Shown here piece by piece: positions 24,097-36,978 of a stretch of 64,000 nucleotides of DNA. Below the pieces are notes generated by a model. The model worked only from the letters and a program-made list of their open reading frames with translations, did not search any database and had not been told where the DNA came from. Made by a program: the position numbers and the translations under genes. Source of the stretch: Dryomyza anilis (Eukaryota > Arthropoda > Insecta > Diptera > Dryomyzidae); NCBI GenBank assembly GCA_951804985.1, contig OX638132.1, positions 6,553,529-6,617,528 of the forward strand, read 5' to 3'. Within the stretch, counting starts at the first letter, position 1. Every line of letters begins with the position of its first letter.

Positions 24097-25151
24097 AAAT
24101 GTAAAAAATATTGCGTAAAATTTTTAGTTTTTCAATAGTTTATTAAAATCTTATGATATGCGTTTTAATCCGAGACAACATTTCTCTTCCCGTGGTTCTA
24201 GATGCGCATGTAGGTGTGTCATTGGAACTTTTATCGTATGAATCTCTTTGTGTGGGTCTAGAAACGCCAGAACTTTTCATAAATATATTTATCCAAAAAC
24301 TACAGAAAAAGTGCATGAATAGAAATTTTTTATAATTTCGACGAATTTGTACTTTTTATTCCATTCTGTATTTCTTTAAGAAAACCTAATAAAAATTTCC
24401 ATTTTAATTGTTTTGTTATCTCAGTGTAAAAAAGCATAAAAAGTATACCAAAAAACAGAAATTGAGCTATGACTGCTGCTGCTCTGCTTGTTATAGTTTT
24501 TGCAATTGTTTTTGTCGTCCTTTGCCTCAATTTAAACAATCTTGTAATGAGAAAAGTTTCATTGCAAACATCTTTTGATGTCGTGCTGTGATTTTTGAGT
24601 GTACATGCACGATGTGTGTTTTTGTTTACATGTGTGTAATACAGTTTACAGGAAATAAAAAGACACTGTTGAACTAAATTTCGGTAAAGTTAATAAAAAA
24701 AATATACTTAAATTTATTGAAGAAATATTTTATGCTTTTGTGAATAATAAATAGGTTGCTCAACAATTCAAAGTACACAAACCATATATCAATTTATGTC
24801 TGATTGAAATTTATATTTAAAATATTAATTTGTAAAATTTGTATATTCCAATATCTAATATATAATTCATAAATTAAGAATACAATAAAAACATACAATG
24901 TTTACAACAACAAAAGTATCGTAATATTTACTGCTATGATGTATGTGATTGCCAACGTCCATGCTCAATTTAATGCAATTCATATAAAATTCCAGCATAC
25001 TCAAACCACAAAATACCATAATAAATCTTTTGTTTGCTGCAAATTATGAAGCAGTATTTTTGGTTGAAATATAAATTTAGCTTAACCCATGTACGCTTCT
25101 CTGCTAGCAAACTTCATCATAAATTTTGAAATAATAATGTTTATATGTATA
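24097..25151. other. Intergenic DNA, nothing recognised
   Basis: AT-rich, with no gene, RNA or repeat assigned. Confidence 0.4.
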
Positions 25152-26818
25152 AACCGAAAAAAATACTGTACTAATTTATACTACATATATGTCTTTATTT
25201 TAAATTATTTTAAATACATTTGTTTTTATTTGACTTGATGTTACTACACAATGTATTATAAATTCGATTTCTACATGTTGTATAAAATGTAGTATGTGTT
25301 TTTTTTTCTTTTTTATGAAATACGTGTACTACATAAAACATTAAATTATGTTCTCCATTTTCTACATTTCTCATAATGTTTAAATAAATACGGAATGTAG
25401 TTAATATAAATTTACTTAACGTGTACTACATAAAACATAAAATGTATTATGCAATTATTTTCTACATTTCTCAATACGTTTAAATAAATAAGGAATGTAG
25501 TTAAAATAAATTTACTTTAAGTTTAAAGAAATACATAATGTAGTAAAACTAAATATATATGTAGTATTTTGTCTACATCTTTTATTTTATTTTAAAGACA
25601 TTTTTAATTATTTTGAAAACAGTATTTTTTAGGCGTGCTAATGTGTTCGTATCCAAAGATATTTTATATACGTTATAAAAATTGATAAATAACGAAATAA
25701 CAAAAAAAAAAAAACAAATGAAAAAATAACTTTACTAACTTTTAAAACACTTCAAACTTTAAAATTTGATTTCCCAACATTTTTAAAAATGCACATTCGT
25801 CCCTTTGACATGACAATGACGATATAATATTGCTAGTACTGTCAGTTTTGGATCAATCTTACACCGAAAAAAATACTGTATTAAAAATAACTAAAAAAGT
25901 CATTAAAATAAATACATATGTAAATGATTTACGTCCAAAAGCATATGTATTTATTTTTACTAAACTGATGTAGTTGTTTTTATATGGAAAATTACTACAT
26001 AATTTAACAAGTTTTCCATATAAAATTTCAATAAATATGTATTAAAAAACTTATATTTTGTCGAACGAACGAATTTTCAATAAATGGTGTAGTAAAAAAA
26101 CACAAAAAAAGGCAAATGTATTTAAAACCAACAAAATGTAGTAGAAATATATTTTTTCAAAACAAAGACATAAAATTTATATAATTTGCTACAGTCATTT
26201 TTTCGGTGTACAGCTTTAACAATTTAGTGGCTTTTTGACAAGTTTTCCATATACATTCGAATATTATTTTAAATTGGAAATTATTTTTTTTATTATTGGT
26301 AACGCTAAACATTTGGTTTTAAAAATATAAACAAAACTTAGCTGTTTTTGAAAGTAAATTATGAGACATTTTAATAGAGCTGTTAATTTTAGGATTTTAT
26401 ATAATAAATTCAATTTTAACCAAATTTTTATAAAAACAATTAACTTTAAGTGATACATATTTTTGTATACAGGGAATTTATAGTAAATTTATAGAATATA
26501 ATTTATAGAAGAATTTATAATAATATGTAAATAATTTATAATTTAATATTAAACTATAATACACAAAATAATTGCATAATACATTTTATGTTTTATGTAG
26601 CACACGTATTTAAAAAATAAAAACTACAGAAAACAAATAAATACATACTGCATATTCTGCAATATGTAGAAAACGAATTTCTAATTCATTGTGTAGTAAA
26701 GTCCAGACAAATTAATACAAATGTATTAAAAAACGATCAAAATGTAGTAGAACTGCATTTTTTCAAAACGAAGACATAAATGTAGTATAATTTACTTCAG
26801 TAACTTTTTCGGTGCATA
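25152..26818. mobile_element. Long-inverted-arm element, family E, copy 1, with a nested relative
   Basis: The left arm starts ACCGAAAAAAATACTGTA. The right end (ACTTCAGTAACTTTTTCGGT) is its inverted counterpart, and similarity continues inward for roughly 300 bp (TATACTACAT, TACTACACAATG, ACATAAAACATAAAATG). The left arm also has a local direct duplication of about 100 bp around 25326-25520. A second element with the same ends sits inside at 25862-26211. No transposase frame. Confidence 0.75.
25862..26211. mobile_element. Nested family E-type element
   Basis: 350 bp from ACACCGAAAAAAATACTGTA to ACAGTCATTTTTTCGGTGT, a complete inverted pair within the larger element. TACA-like bases lie next to both ends. 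The interior differs from the host element apart from the terminal 100 bp. Confidence 0.75.
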
Positions 26819-28504
26819 AACTTTGACATTAAACACAAAAAAAAATTATATAAATGTACTTTATTATCGGACATAGTTTTTAAAATGCGTTTTGCCTCGT
26901 TTTTGCTTTTCTGGAAAGTTATTAGTTTTTAATAAATTATTGTGATTTTCAAAATTATTTTTATAACAAAAACTAACAGTAACACAAAGGTTAAAGTTTA
27001 CTGATTTGTTCATAAAAAGCCACAAAATGTAAGTGCTGCGTGCAAACTTGTCAGTATACTGCGAGTCCAGCGAACTTATAGCCGCGCGTTAAATTTGGAA
27101 AATTTTGAAAACCGCATGATGGACGTACTACAGTGGTGGTCGGTACAAATTGTTGGCCGTATTACTACGCTTAACGGCTAAAACATGCGCAGCCCAAAAG
27201 TATGCCACACTGTGCTTAATGCATGCTGTTATATTTTGTGTTTAGGGCAAACAACTGTCGGGTGCAAAAAAACACCGGCCCGCACACGTTCGCATTACTT
27301 AGCGGCAAAGCGTCCGCTCTGCTCGAAGCGAAATCAGCGTTACACAACAATGGCGGGTTATACAGTATTAGTTGCTATAAACTTTAAAATGGTTGTACAA
27401 CCGACATTTGACAGTTGCCAGTTGATGTGGCAGACAAACAGGCACCCAGTTGGATGGGCGGCTGCCGTTCATTCAAACGTTGCCCACTTAAAATGGGTCT
27501 CAAAATAATATTTATAATTGTGTTGTCAGTGCATTTATTTTACACACTACGCGATGCAAGTGGTTTAGTGTAATCATGTGGTTGTAAAAATCTGAAAGGT
27601 GGTCGCTGATGTATGGGATCGAAAGTGCCTTCGTTTGGCGTACATTAAAAGCTACTAGCCAAAGTCGTGGTCGTGGTAGTGTACATTTTGTTAATTTGTT
27701 ACGTGTTTAACACTGATTTCACATCAGAAATATAAAATTTTGAATGCAGATTTATCCTATATTTTAAATGGATTTAGAATTTAATATCTTGTATACAAAA
27801 CAGATTACATATTAGAGCAAATAAAAAATATCAAATCAAATATCAAAATTTCAAGTTTATTTATCAGGAACGAGCCTGAACACTACACTGGAATGTTTGC
27901 TATTTGTAGACAAAACGATACTCTTCAATATAAATTAAAAAAAATGAAGATTTTAAGATATCATTATGACGTAATTCAACACTGAGAAAAATTTGTCTTA
28001 AAATTAAAAGAAATTGTGTTAAAATTAAAGACAAACGACAATGAAAAACATCTTAAAACAATTTTATTGAAATTCGAAACAATTGTAATTATTTTTTTGT
28101 TATAATATATAATATATAGATATATATATATATTTTTTAATTTTATTTACTCGTACAAGTTTTTTTATTATTTTATTTCAATTTTATTCTTTCTCCAATT
28201 CTCGTTTGGAATGGTATGTTGTTCTTGCTAAAGGCAATATTTTACTAACGGTCATCATCTTTCAAGATTACTACTGGTTATTATTCCTGTTTTATAACAT
28301 TTGGTACCTTCAAAAAGAGGCTATGAATTATACTGCCGAGTGTCATTGAATACAAAATTTCAGTTGAACGCGTAAATGCTGCCCCTAGATGTATGTTGTA
28401 TGGTTTTCACATTACATTTCACACTGTAAATGCTGCATACTTTTAGAGAAATTTCGATTTTAAAACAATGTGTTAAAATTGAAAAAAATTTAAAAAATTT
28501 GGCG
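26819..28504. other. Intergenic DNA with a less AT-rich patch at 27050-27700
   Basis: 27050-27700 stands out by composition (GCCGCGCG, CACCGGCCCGCACACG, GGCGGCTGCCGTTC). A 107-codon open frame (27185-27508) crosses it, but I recognise no domain and see no splice context. It could be an ancient insertion, a decayed exon or a conserved non-coding element. The rest is AT-rich. Confidence 0.35.
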
Positions 28505-28632
28505 CATAATCATAGACAATTTAAAATCGACTCTAAAAATAAATTCGACTTTTTTAAACAATTCTGTATAGAACAAATTGTCAAAAAGCTGATTTTAAAT
28601 TTAAAGTTGACTTTAAATTGTCTATGATTATG
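28505..28632. repeat. Foldback element, family F, copy 1
   Basis: Arms 28505-28531 and 28606-28632 are inverted copies of 27 bp with two mismatches (core ATAATCATAGACAATTTAAA). The spacer has further small inverted matches. Because of the symmetry both strands read LAHNHRQFK, so the open frames there are artefacts. Related sequence lies at 53680-53770. Confidence 0.85.
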
Positions 28633-31264
28633 GGCCAATATGTTTAATTTCAGTTTTAAACAATTGTTATTAGTTTTAAAATATGTTTCTTTCTCATTGT
28701 ACAAACAAACTATTAAATTAATTGTTTGAGTATTTTTGTATTAATGATTTGCATCCTATTGACCGTGTTAAACATATTTTTCGATGAAAATATAATTTAA
28801 AATGTATAACAAAAAAAGCATTAGGTAAGTTATTTTTATTTTATGTTTTATGTTTAAAAATTCGATAAATTCCTCAGTGAATTTAGTGGGAATTACAGCA
28901 GTTTTCTTTCTAAAAAACCCCAACGGAACAAACCAGTTATTTTAAAGACACTATTTTTTATTAAAGGATTTTTAGAATGTAAAAATAAATATATAATCCT
29001 CTAGAAAAATGTGTGTTATATAATTTAGCAGTCTAAATTATACCGAAATATTGGAATTTATTTTATAAAATGTTTGGGTATTATTTAAAGTGCGTATTTT
29101 TTCATTTTGGCAAATTTGTTTTATAAGAATACATATTATAGACAAGTTCAAAGGCTTAGTTAACAAAACAAAAAAAAAGCAACTTGTTGTCTTAAATATT
29201 GCTACGCACTATATGCAATAAGCGCCTTCAACACACCTATATCTCGTGTAAGCTGTTCTTATTATATACGTATTTTTCATTTCTGTAGATTTAATGTGTT
29301 TGTTCTGTGCCAACATAACACGAACAACAGTGCACGTATAACAAAAGCCTTTTAAAATATTTCAATAATCAGCAAAACATCATAGGACTCTATGGAGGGC
29401 GTGCCTGTCTTGCGCCTAAATAAACATGCAGCATACTTTTAGGCGGCGCCGTATTTAAAACAATATAGGTGTGTAAGTGTATGTGTGTGAAAAACTACTT
29501 AATATTATTTTTAGCACATATATTAAAACATTTTCTTTAGCTGCACACAAAACAAAGGCGATCAAAATCCTTTTTGTGGTTTTGTTTATCTAGATTTTGC
29601 ATTTTGAAGTTAAACCCTAAAAACGTGCTATTATTTTTTTTATTATTTTAGTTTTTTTTTTTGTACGTAGCGTTGCCACATTTTGTGCTTTTATATTATT
29701 GCACAGAGCAACGTTGACTGCTCATATCTGCCGCACACATCAGCTCAGATCCGTTGCAAGACGAAACAATTTTCTACGTGATTTAATTTTTTTTTTTTAA
29801 TACATATACCATTTTTAAAATACCTGCTCTGCTTCTGTTTAAGCCATTACAGCTGCTCCACACGGTAATGGCTTCAATTGTAATGCATTGCTCGCACCTT
29901 GCCTTTTGCCTGCCATCTCATCGATATGTTTCAATAGAGCTATATATTAAAAAATTTCGCGCGTTCGAATTGCATTTCATGCCACGCGCCATTTCGTCCT
30001 GCTGAATGCCAACTTGGTTTTGAGACACCCCAACCCAACTTAGTGGGTGATAGCACCGCCAGCCAACCTCATGTGTGGTGCATTTGTAGGTTATGCGATT
30101 GAAACTGATTTCCTGCCTTATAACCAATAAATTCTTTGTTGTTCGCGCGCGTCGCGGTTTTATCCTTAAGGATTTCTTATTATTGCGCGTTTCGTGTTCA
30201 CGTGTTTGTGGCTTTATCTGTGGTTCCTTGTCTGTCTGTCCGTGTGTATGTGTGTGACTTCAAGCGGAAGATAGTGGCAATCCTTACAATTGCAAGACGT
30301 CTTGTTGCACCAGCACAAGACGTATGGTTGTCGCAGATTAAAACTCGTAAATGCGCGAAATCCATTCGGTTCACATGTGAATTATGCTGCAATTGGCACA
30401 GTGTCTGGGCCGACTCAGCAGTGAGTGAGCACATGATTTGTGAGTTTAGGAAAATATCAGTTCAGGAAATTTCTAAATTACCGTTATCAGCTGCACGTAT
30501 TTCAAGTTTATCTATTATTTGTGTTATTGTAAAATTTCATTTATATATTTTCTATGGAAAATTTAATTGTTTCTTACATATGAAAAATTATCATTTTGTT
30601 AAGAAGTTGAAATTTCCCGCATAACAGAATAATATTGCAGGCATTACTTAAATGTTTGAAAACAAAAATATAATTGCATAACAAACATTTATATGATGTA
30701 GGTTATTCATATTTTTGTTTTCTTTCAAATATATTTATGTTTAAAATGTACATTTTAGATGATCTGGCTAACCTTTTATGATATATATTTTTTATTACAG
30801 GCAAACATGTATTTGTTTACATTTTTTTTAATTTTACATTTGAAAAATGTTAATTTGGTGCTTATAATTTTTTTAAATAATATTCTATTTTTCATTCCTT
30901 ACATTACATTTAGATTTCTATAAACTTTAGCTCTATTTATACACGGTAAAAAGATATGTTTGAATATGATTCAAACGAAGTATAACGTAATTTGAAATCA
31001 CCATATAAATATTAGGAATTAAATCTAATTACATTATAATTGAATTGTATACAAATTTTGTTCAGATTTAAATATTATTATTCGATATTTAAACATAAAT
31101 TGCTTTCATCGCGGATTAACATGAATGTACTATATTAATGTTTCGGTTGAAATATATATTTTTTATAAGATATTAATATATGAATGTTTGTTATTTCTAC
31201 TATTTAGTACAACCAACGTAGAAAAAGGTTCTTTAATTTATATGTATTTGGTTATTCGTGATTT
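28633..31264. other. Intergenic DNA; GC-richer patch at 29690-30450
   Basis: A stretch around 29690-30450 is distinctly less AT-rich, with GCGCGCGTCGCGG near 30145. It includes a 162-codon open frame at 30136-30624 that has an in-frame TTG start and no recognisable domain. No supported gene. The composition may mark a distal regulatory region or a foreign insertion. Confidence 0.3.
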
Positions 31265-31969
31265 TTACTGGGTGACAACGAATTTAAAAATTAGAATAAG
31301 TATGACAATGCTTTAATTATATTTATGTTTGGCATTACGAAATCACACTTCAATAAAAACGCTGCCTACTTTTAGCACTCAGTAACACTGACATTAAAAC
31401 TTTTCATATAATTTAAAAGTTCTTTTTGGTGGATGTATTTGTTAAGTACCACCAATCACTGTTAATACCAACCAGATCGTGGTTGTTTGTGAAATATCCA
31501 ATTAATAAGTAATCCAGCGAGCTCAAAAAGGAATCAGAGATGGTAATAAAATTATTAAGTATAAATAAAAAAAGTGTAATAAAAAAAATAGTAAGTTTAT
31601 AATTATATAATATAATAAAAAAATTATTAAAAAAAAGGAAAAAATTAATATTGTTTAAAAAAATTATTAGCAGTAAATTTACTTATTTTACATTAATATG
31701 AAATGTAAACATCAATATGTTTATAGTTAAATAAAATGTTTTTCACGTTCAAACATATATAATTTTTGCAATACCTCCGAAAATTAATTATTCTGAACAT
31801 AAATATGTTAGAACGAAAACAAAAATATGTTTTGTTTTTATTATAATAATGTTTTGCAAACTTTTGTTAGCAAGAAGTTCAAAAGATATATGTTATACCT
31901 GCAAAATTATCTTTGGGAGAGCCCTTTTTTGCTGCTTGCATTTTTTTTAAATTCGTTGTCACTCAGTAA
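31265..31969. mobile_element. Inverted-end element, family G, copy 2
   Basis: Ends TTACTGGGTGACAACGAATT (31265 on) and AATTCGTTGTCACTCAGTAA (to 31969) are inverted with one mismatch over 26 bp. The right half (31560-31940) matches the window's first 380 bp. No coding capacity was seen. Confidence 0.8.
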
Positions 31970-32091
31970 TAGTAATGATTAATCAAATACATATAATTCA
32001 TAGTACTATTTTTCAATATAGCATGAGTTAAATAGTAGTAATGACAAACACATTTATAGTAAAATGAAGAAAAATATCTATTTATATAGAA

Positions 32092-34066
32092 ATATATAGG
32101 GAAACGTGAGGTAAAGTGAGAAATGGAGTAATATGGGAAGTTTAAATTTTATGAAGTGTGATTGTATTTTTAGTGAAAAAGAACTACTTTCGTATGAAAG
32201 TTAATATGGCATCCAATTTTTCATCTAATCAAATTTAATCAAATTTGTACCTCTTTATTGCTTTTTGAGAACAAGTGATAAAATGTATGGAAAAAGTTTC
32301 CTAAAGTTATAGTGTTTGCTTTTAAAAAGTATGCAAATTGGAGGTTTTCAATTAAATAAGTATATTTATAATTAACATATAATTGAGGAGCTCATTTCCA
32401 AAAAGTGCCATCCAGTCAAAAATCGAAAAAAGTTATATGTGTACTTTTGTTCGTCCTTAGATGTCGAATCAGTAAAAATAATATCGGGTCTCTAAGTAGA
32501 CCATTTGCAAAGTTATTTGACTTTAAAATAACACTTTATTTCCAAAACATTCTACTCTTCGAAAATTTAATATCCAAAACGTGCTGTAGAACGAAAAAGA
32601 ATTTTAATAAAAGTAAGATACCACAAACCTATTCGATTTTAAAATAGTGAAGTGCAAATATGGTATTATATATTTGCAATCTTCATACGTGTAGTTAATA
32701 TCGCTCATAATTTATGCGACATAAGAAATATTAATTTCTACCGATGGGCAGAATATCAGTCTCACAGAAGATGTAACGAAATTGCGTCGTACGTTTAGAG
32801 TTACACCCAAAATGATAATTATAAAGCCAAAATTAAATCTGAACATCATTAAAAATAAGATATATTTTTTAAATCAGTAAAACAACTATGAGCCACAGAT
32901 TAAGTCTATCTTCAAAGATATAAAATCCTACTGTAGGCGAGCTTGAAGTCAAAATATTGAAACAAATCCTTTTTTCAAGAAAAAAAATATGTTACACTAA
33001 AAGTCTGTCTGGAAACATTCCACTCCTTGTTTGGCAAAGTCTGACAAATACAGTTGTTCTAATTCAAAATATCAGATTCAAAGGTACTAGAAATTATGCT
33101 TAGTTGAAATCAAATAAGATTTTGTGAAACTTGTATTGGAAATACTCTGTTAATGAATAAGCAGCAAACAAATGGCATCCAAACTGTTGAAAGCATTGGG
33201 TTTAAATGTAGAGAATATTCATTTTTATTTAAATATGTTGGTATACTAAAGACTCAAATTCTGTTGTGGAAATAACATTATTGAAGAAATCGCTATTACC
33301 CTTATTCTAATTAAAAAAACATAAACCAAACGCAGAATAAAATGGTTTTTAATTCCAAAAAGTGCTATCTTTTAAAAATGTTATTTCCAAAAAATGCTAT
33401 GTGAGATTTCAGTTCCAATACATAGTATTTCAATTTTGAAAGCATTTATTAACATATATACGGCTCAAAAACGATTAATTTAAAAACTTGAATATACTAT
33501 GGATATGACAAAGATCAAAAGTGTACAAGACATATGGTTCAAATTTGATTCTATCATGGTGTAACAGCATTTCGCCTTTTATTCACAACAGAGTTAGTTT
33601 CTTATAGCACGTTTTGGAAATGAGCTCCTCAATTCATCTCTTTAAAAATACGAAAAGGGTTTTGTAAATAATTTAATGTAGATTAAATGGTACTAAGCCA
33701 AGTAAAAATTGCGATACTTACATTCATATAATATATAACTATAATTTTTTTTTGTTCATTATATTTATATATTCTGATGTATTAAATCATTTATGTTGTA
33801 AATAAACATGCGATAATTCAAAAATAACAAATTATTTGCCTCTTCTTAACATTTCTCACTTTACCCCTGGATTTTTCAAGAGGTCAGTAAATTATTTGTT
33901 TTAATCAATTAAACGACATATTCATTTTTTCTGTTAATGCAAAAAATTAAATCACGAACCACTCTATGTAATAGACTCTTCAAAAGAATTTTAAAAATTG
34001 TGAAATGTAATTTTTTATGAGGCAGATTAAAAAGTTTCCCACTTTACCCTAATGGCCCCTATATAC
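32092..34066. mobile_element. Inverted-end element, family I, copy 2, with a nested element
   Basis: The left TATATAGGGAAACGTGAGG followed by TAAAGTGAGAAA is inverted, with mismatches, relative to the right TTTCCCACTTTACCCTAATG followed by GCCCCTATATA. The right inner part matches 21826-22250. A different element occupies 32385-33630. Confidence 0.6.
32385..33630. mobile_element. 1.25-kb element with ends GAGGAGCTCATTTCCAAAA
   Basis: Arms 32382-32408 and 33607-33633 are inverted copies over 27 bp with few mismatches. The word TTCCAAAAAGTGCYATC recurs inside (32396, 33353 and, weaker, 33388), the pattern expected of subterminal transposase-binding repeats. An AATT-like duplication is possible at the edges. 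No long open frame, so it is non-autonomous. Confidence 0.75.
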
Positions 34067-35964
34067 ATTCGTGATTAAAGAAATTTATATTTATAATAAT
34101 ATGTATAATAATATTACGATCAGAACAAAATGATTATTTATTTCAGTTAGAATGTATTGAGATGGTGAATTCGAATTAAGTTATGATTATATTCCAGCAT
34201 ATTTAAAGAAATCTTTTACATTCATGTGGGAGATGGACTTGGTAAATGCGCAACACAATCCAGTTTTAATAAATCATATCGGAATATCTGACATTAATTA
34301 AGTTTGTGCAGCGAGATATGGATTTCATCCCATTTTATTTTCCTTGAAAGCATCATTAAACCCACTAGAAAATCTTTTAATCCGATCGCTTCATACGTAC
34401 CATTTTGTACTGAATCGGATCACATATTTGTTTTTTGTATTTACAGCTACTTTTGTGCACTTTTCCCTTATTACTTTTGCGATTCAATTAATTTATATCT
34501 GAACTTTAACAATTCCTGTAACTCTTCAGTTGCTACGTGGTATTGTGCATCCTTTAAACGGGTATTTATAACGTTTTACATGGCATTGTGTTATACGTTA
34601 CTTCACATTACGTTCGTGTATATTGTGCTGTTATCCGTATGCATTACTATTCATTCGTCAAACGTTTTATCAACGCACAGTGGTTTATGTTTGAGAAGAC
34701 GGTCAAAAATATATTTTTTTCCTGTTATCGATTTCAAAATTAGTTATCCCATAAATACACATAAACGCATTTTCTGCTATAAACCATTTTGAAATAGCAT
34801 TTTTAAAAAATGCCGCATATTTAAATATAACTCAAATCATCATCTAGAACAAAGCTATAAATCCACATAGATTTGGAAATTTCCTCAAAATTCAAAGTTT
34901 ACTCTCATGTGCGAGGGTCTGCTACTAACAACTATATCTAAAACTGAAAAAAATATTAGGTTTATGTTTCCAAGTATAAAACTGTGAAGTATTGTCCAAA
35001 AGTATAATTTATTCGGGCTCACGTTTTTTTTTATCTAAGAATCTTATTTATCGGCATAAAATATTCCAACTCATTTAAGAGTTCTTGATTTTCGAACGTT
35101 TTCTCTTAATCTGAGCCACTGTGCAACGGAACACTCGACAACGATATCCAGCGAGAGAGTCACGACTTAGGCAACCAACAAAAGCGTCCTTGTAAAGGAC
35201 GAAAATACGCGAGATTATTGCAATCCTCGTAAATTAAATAAAAGTTCAAATGGTGGTAATTAATAAACTCAAATGGTTTGTATGTACTGCACGAAGCACA
35301 ATGCAAAAAAAAAACACTAAAAACTAAATTGGATCCGCAGCAATTGCCTCGAGTGGGTCAGGGTTTGCTAAATCGGATTTATTAATAAATACTAAAATAT
35401 TTTATAATTGATATTTTGAAATAAACAGCGATTTTATAATTACTCAGATTTACTAGGTTTTTTATTTAGTTATTGAGCCCAATCATGAACAAAATATTAT
35501 GTATTTTCAATACAAAATTATTTCAAACGCTCAGAAATGTTTTTCATCGGCCAAAATACCGTATCTTTTATTGTAGTGAATATTTTTGAATGCGGTGTTT
35601 TTACTTTGATTGGAAATTGATGATGTTTTCAATATCGTCGTTGTAGAACAAAAAGTCACCAAATATATTTTCAAAATGTCAAATATTCATTTACAAAAAA
35701 ACTTTATATATCTGTCAATTTTTAATCGATAATTTCAATTTTATTTACCACATGATAAGAAAATGTAAATCTATTAATTGATATTTAAAATTTTAAAATG
35801 CATTAATTACTTTTTTATAATATTAATCTACAAACACGAAATTTAAGTTTTCATAAAAATGTATTTGGTGACTTTTCGTTCTACAACAACGATATACTAA
35901 CAAAAAATCGACCGATTAGTATAAACAACAAAAATTTTGCATGATTGATAATTTTATAGACTGA

Positions 35965-35967
<3 letters not shown>
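34067..35967. other. Intergenic DNA, nothing supported
   Basis: A 162-codon hydrophobic frame (34304-34792) starts at an in-frame TTG codon and shows no family features. The rest is AT-rich. A GC-richer patch lies at 35095-35200. Confidence 0.35.

Positions 35968-36015
<48 letters not shown>
35968..36015. repeat. (AT)n microsatellite followed by poly-T
   Basis: About 24 uninterrupted AT units, then a T run to 36028. Confidence 0.95.
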
Positions 36016-36023
<8 letters not shown>

Positions 36024-36231
36024 TTTTTGGTTTGAAATTTGGAACCTCTAAACATTTTTGAATAGTGTGATTTGTTTTTTTTTTATCTAATATCTTCGTA
36101 AGTTTTAAAGATATTTCGCTCATATTACATTTTTTCAAATTCTCGATTTCATTTCCTTTTTTCGATTTTGAACGTTCATAACTTCTGCCAGTTAAAAGCA
36201 GTTAGGTCAAAATTTACTTTAAGTTATAAGG

Positions 36232-36540
36232 TAACGTCGGTAGCTCAAAGTTGGTTCGTTGGACTGCAAGCCGAAAGGTCGCAGGTTCAAGCCTGGACTG
36301 GGCTAACAACATATTTTTATAGAAACATTTTTCTATACCGCGCTACCTCTCGGAGTAAATGGCAAACCTACGAGAGTAAAACATTGCCTATGAAAAGCTC
36401 TCACCCGCCGTTCGGATTCGGCAATAAACTGTAGGTCCCACCACTTTGAGTATAAATATAACAGGCAAAGCTCAAAATGGTGAGCTCGGCCTATGTTCTT
36501 ATAGGACTGTAGCGCCAAACTATTATTATTATTATTTTTA
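36232..36540 (+). mobile_element. tRNA-derived SINE, copy 4 (diverged)
   Basis: The head is altered (GTCGGTAGCTCAAAGTTGG), so the A box is damaged. The B box GGTTCAAGCCT and the body are kept, and a long TTA/TTT tail follows. No clean target duplication was seen. Confidence 0.9.
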
Positions 36541-36644
36541 TTATTATATAGCTAAATAAATGCTCTTTCACCCCAATCCCACTCTTATAGCCGAGACGTT
36601 CCGACCCAAGCCACTAGGGGCGATATAGTTGATTTAAATCTAAA

Positions 36645-36978
36645 TTTTCGGCTTTGAACGTTCATAACTCAAAGCCTTTATATATATTTAAGATGCAATT
36701 TATTTTAGCTTATAGTTGTATGAATTACCTTTCAGAAGATACCCAATTTTATTGCCAAATGGTTCCAAATCTGGTCGCAATTGACCGATCATATTCAGAT
36801 AGGGCGGATATATAAGTAATCCAAATTTGGAGTTTCATTGATCTAGTTTTTCTCTAAACGTGACAGACAGAGTTAATGCTGATATATATACTTTTCCATA
36901 CCGGATACACTTTTTGCTTGGTGTTTTAAACGGCATACCAAACTAAATATACTCTTTCACTCTTAATGCTGCGTATAA
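36645..36978 (+). repeat. Family D dispersed repeat, 3' part, diverged
   Basis: Carries GATATATATACTTTTCCATA followed by CCGGATACAC, then GGCATACCAAACTAAATATA and a degenerate TTAATGCTGCGTATAA end, as in the 23421 and 43862 subfamily. Confidence 0.65.

Noticed and set aside
27185..27508. 107-codon frame as a gene
   Set aside because: No recognisable domain, no splice or start context. Only composition is unusual, so it is reported as a patch.
28430..28704. Two opposite-strand proteins sharing LAHNHRQFK
   Set aside because: The shared residues come from the inverted arms of a foldback element, not from two genes.
30136..30624. 162-codon frame
   Set aside because: Opens in GC-richer DNA without an ATG start or a family signature. 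The second half is AT-rich noise.
34304..34792. 162-codon hydrophobic frame as a chemoreceptor or other membrane protein
   Set aside because: In AT-rich DNA, T-rich codons give hydrophobic residues by chance. No conserved motif or ATG start was found.
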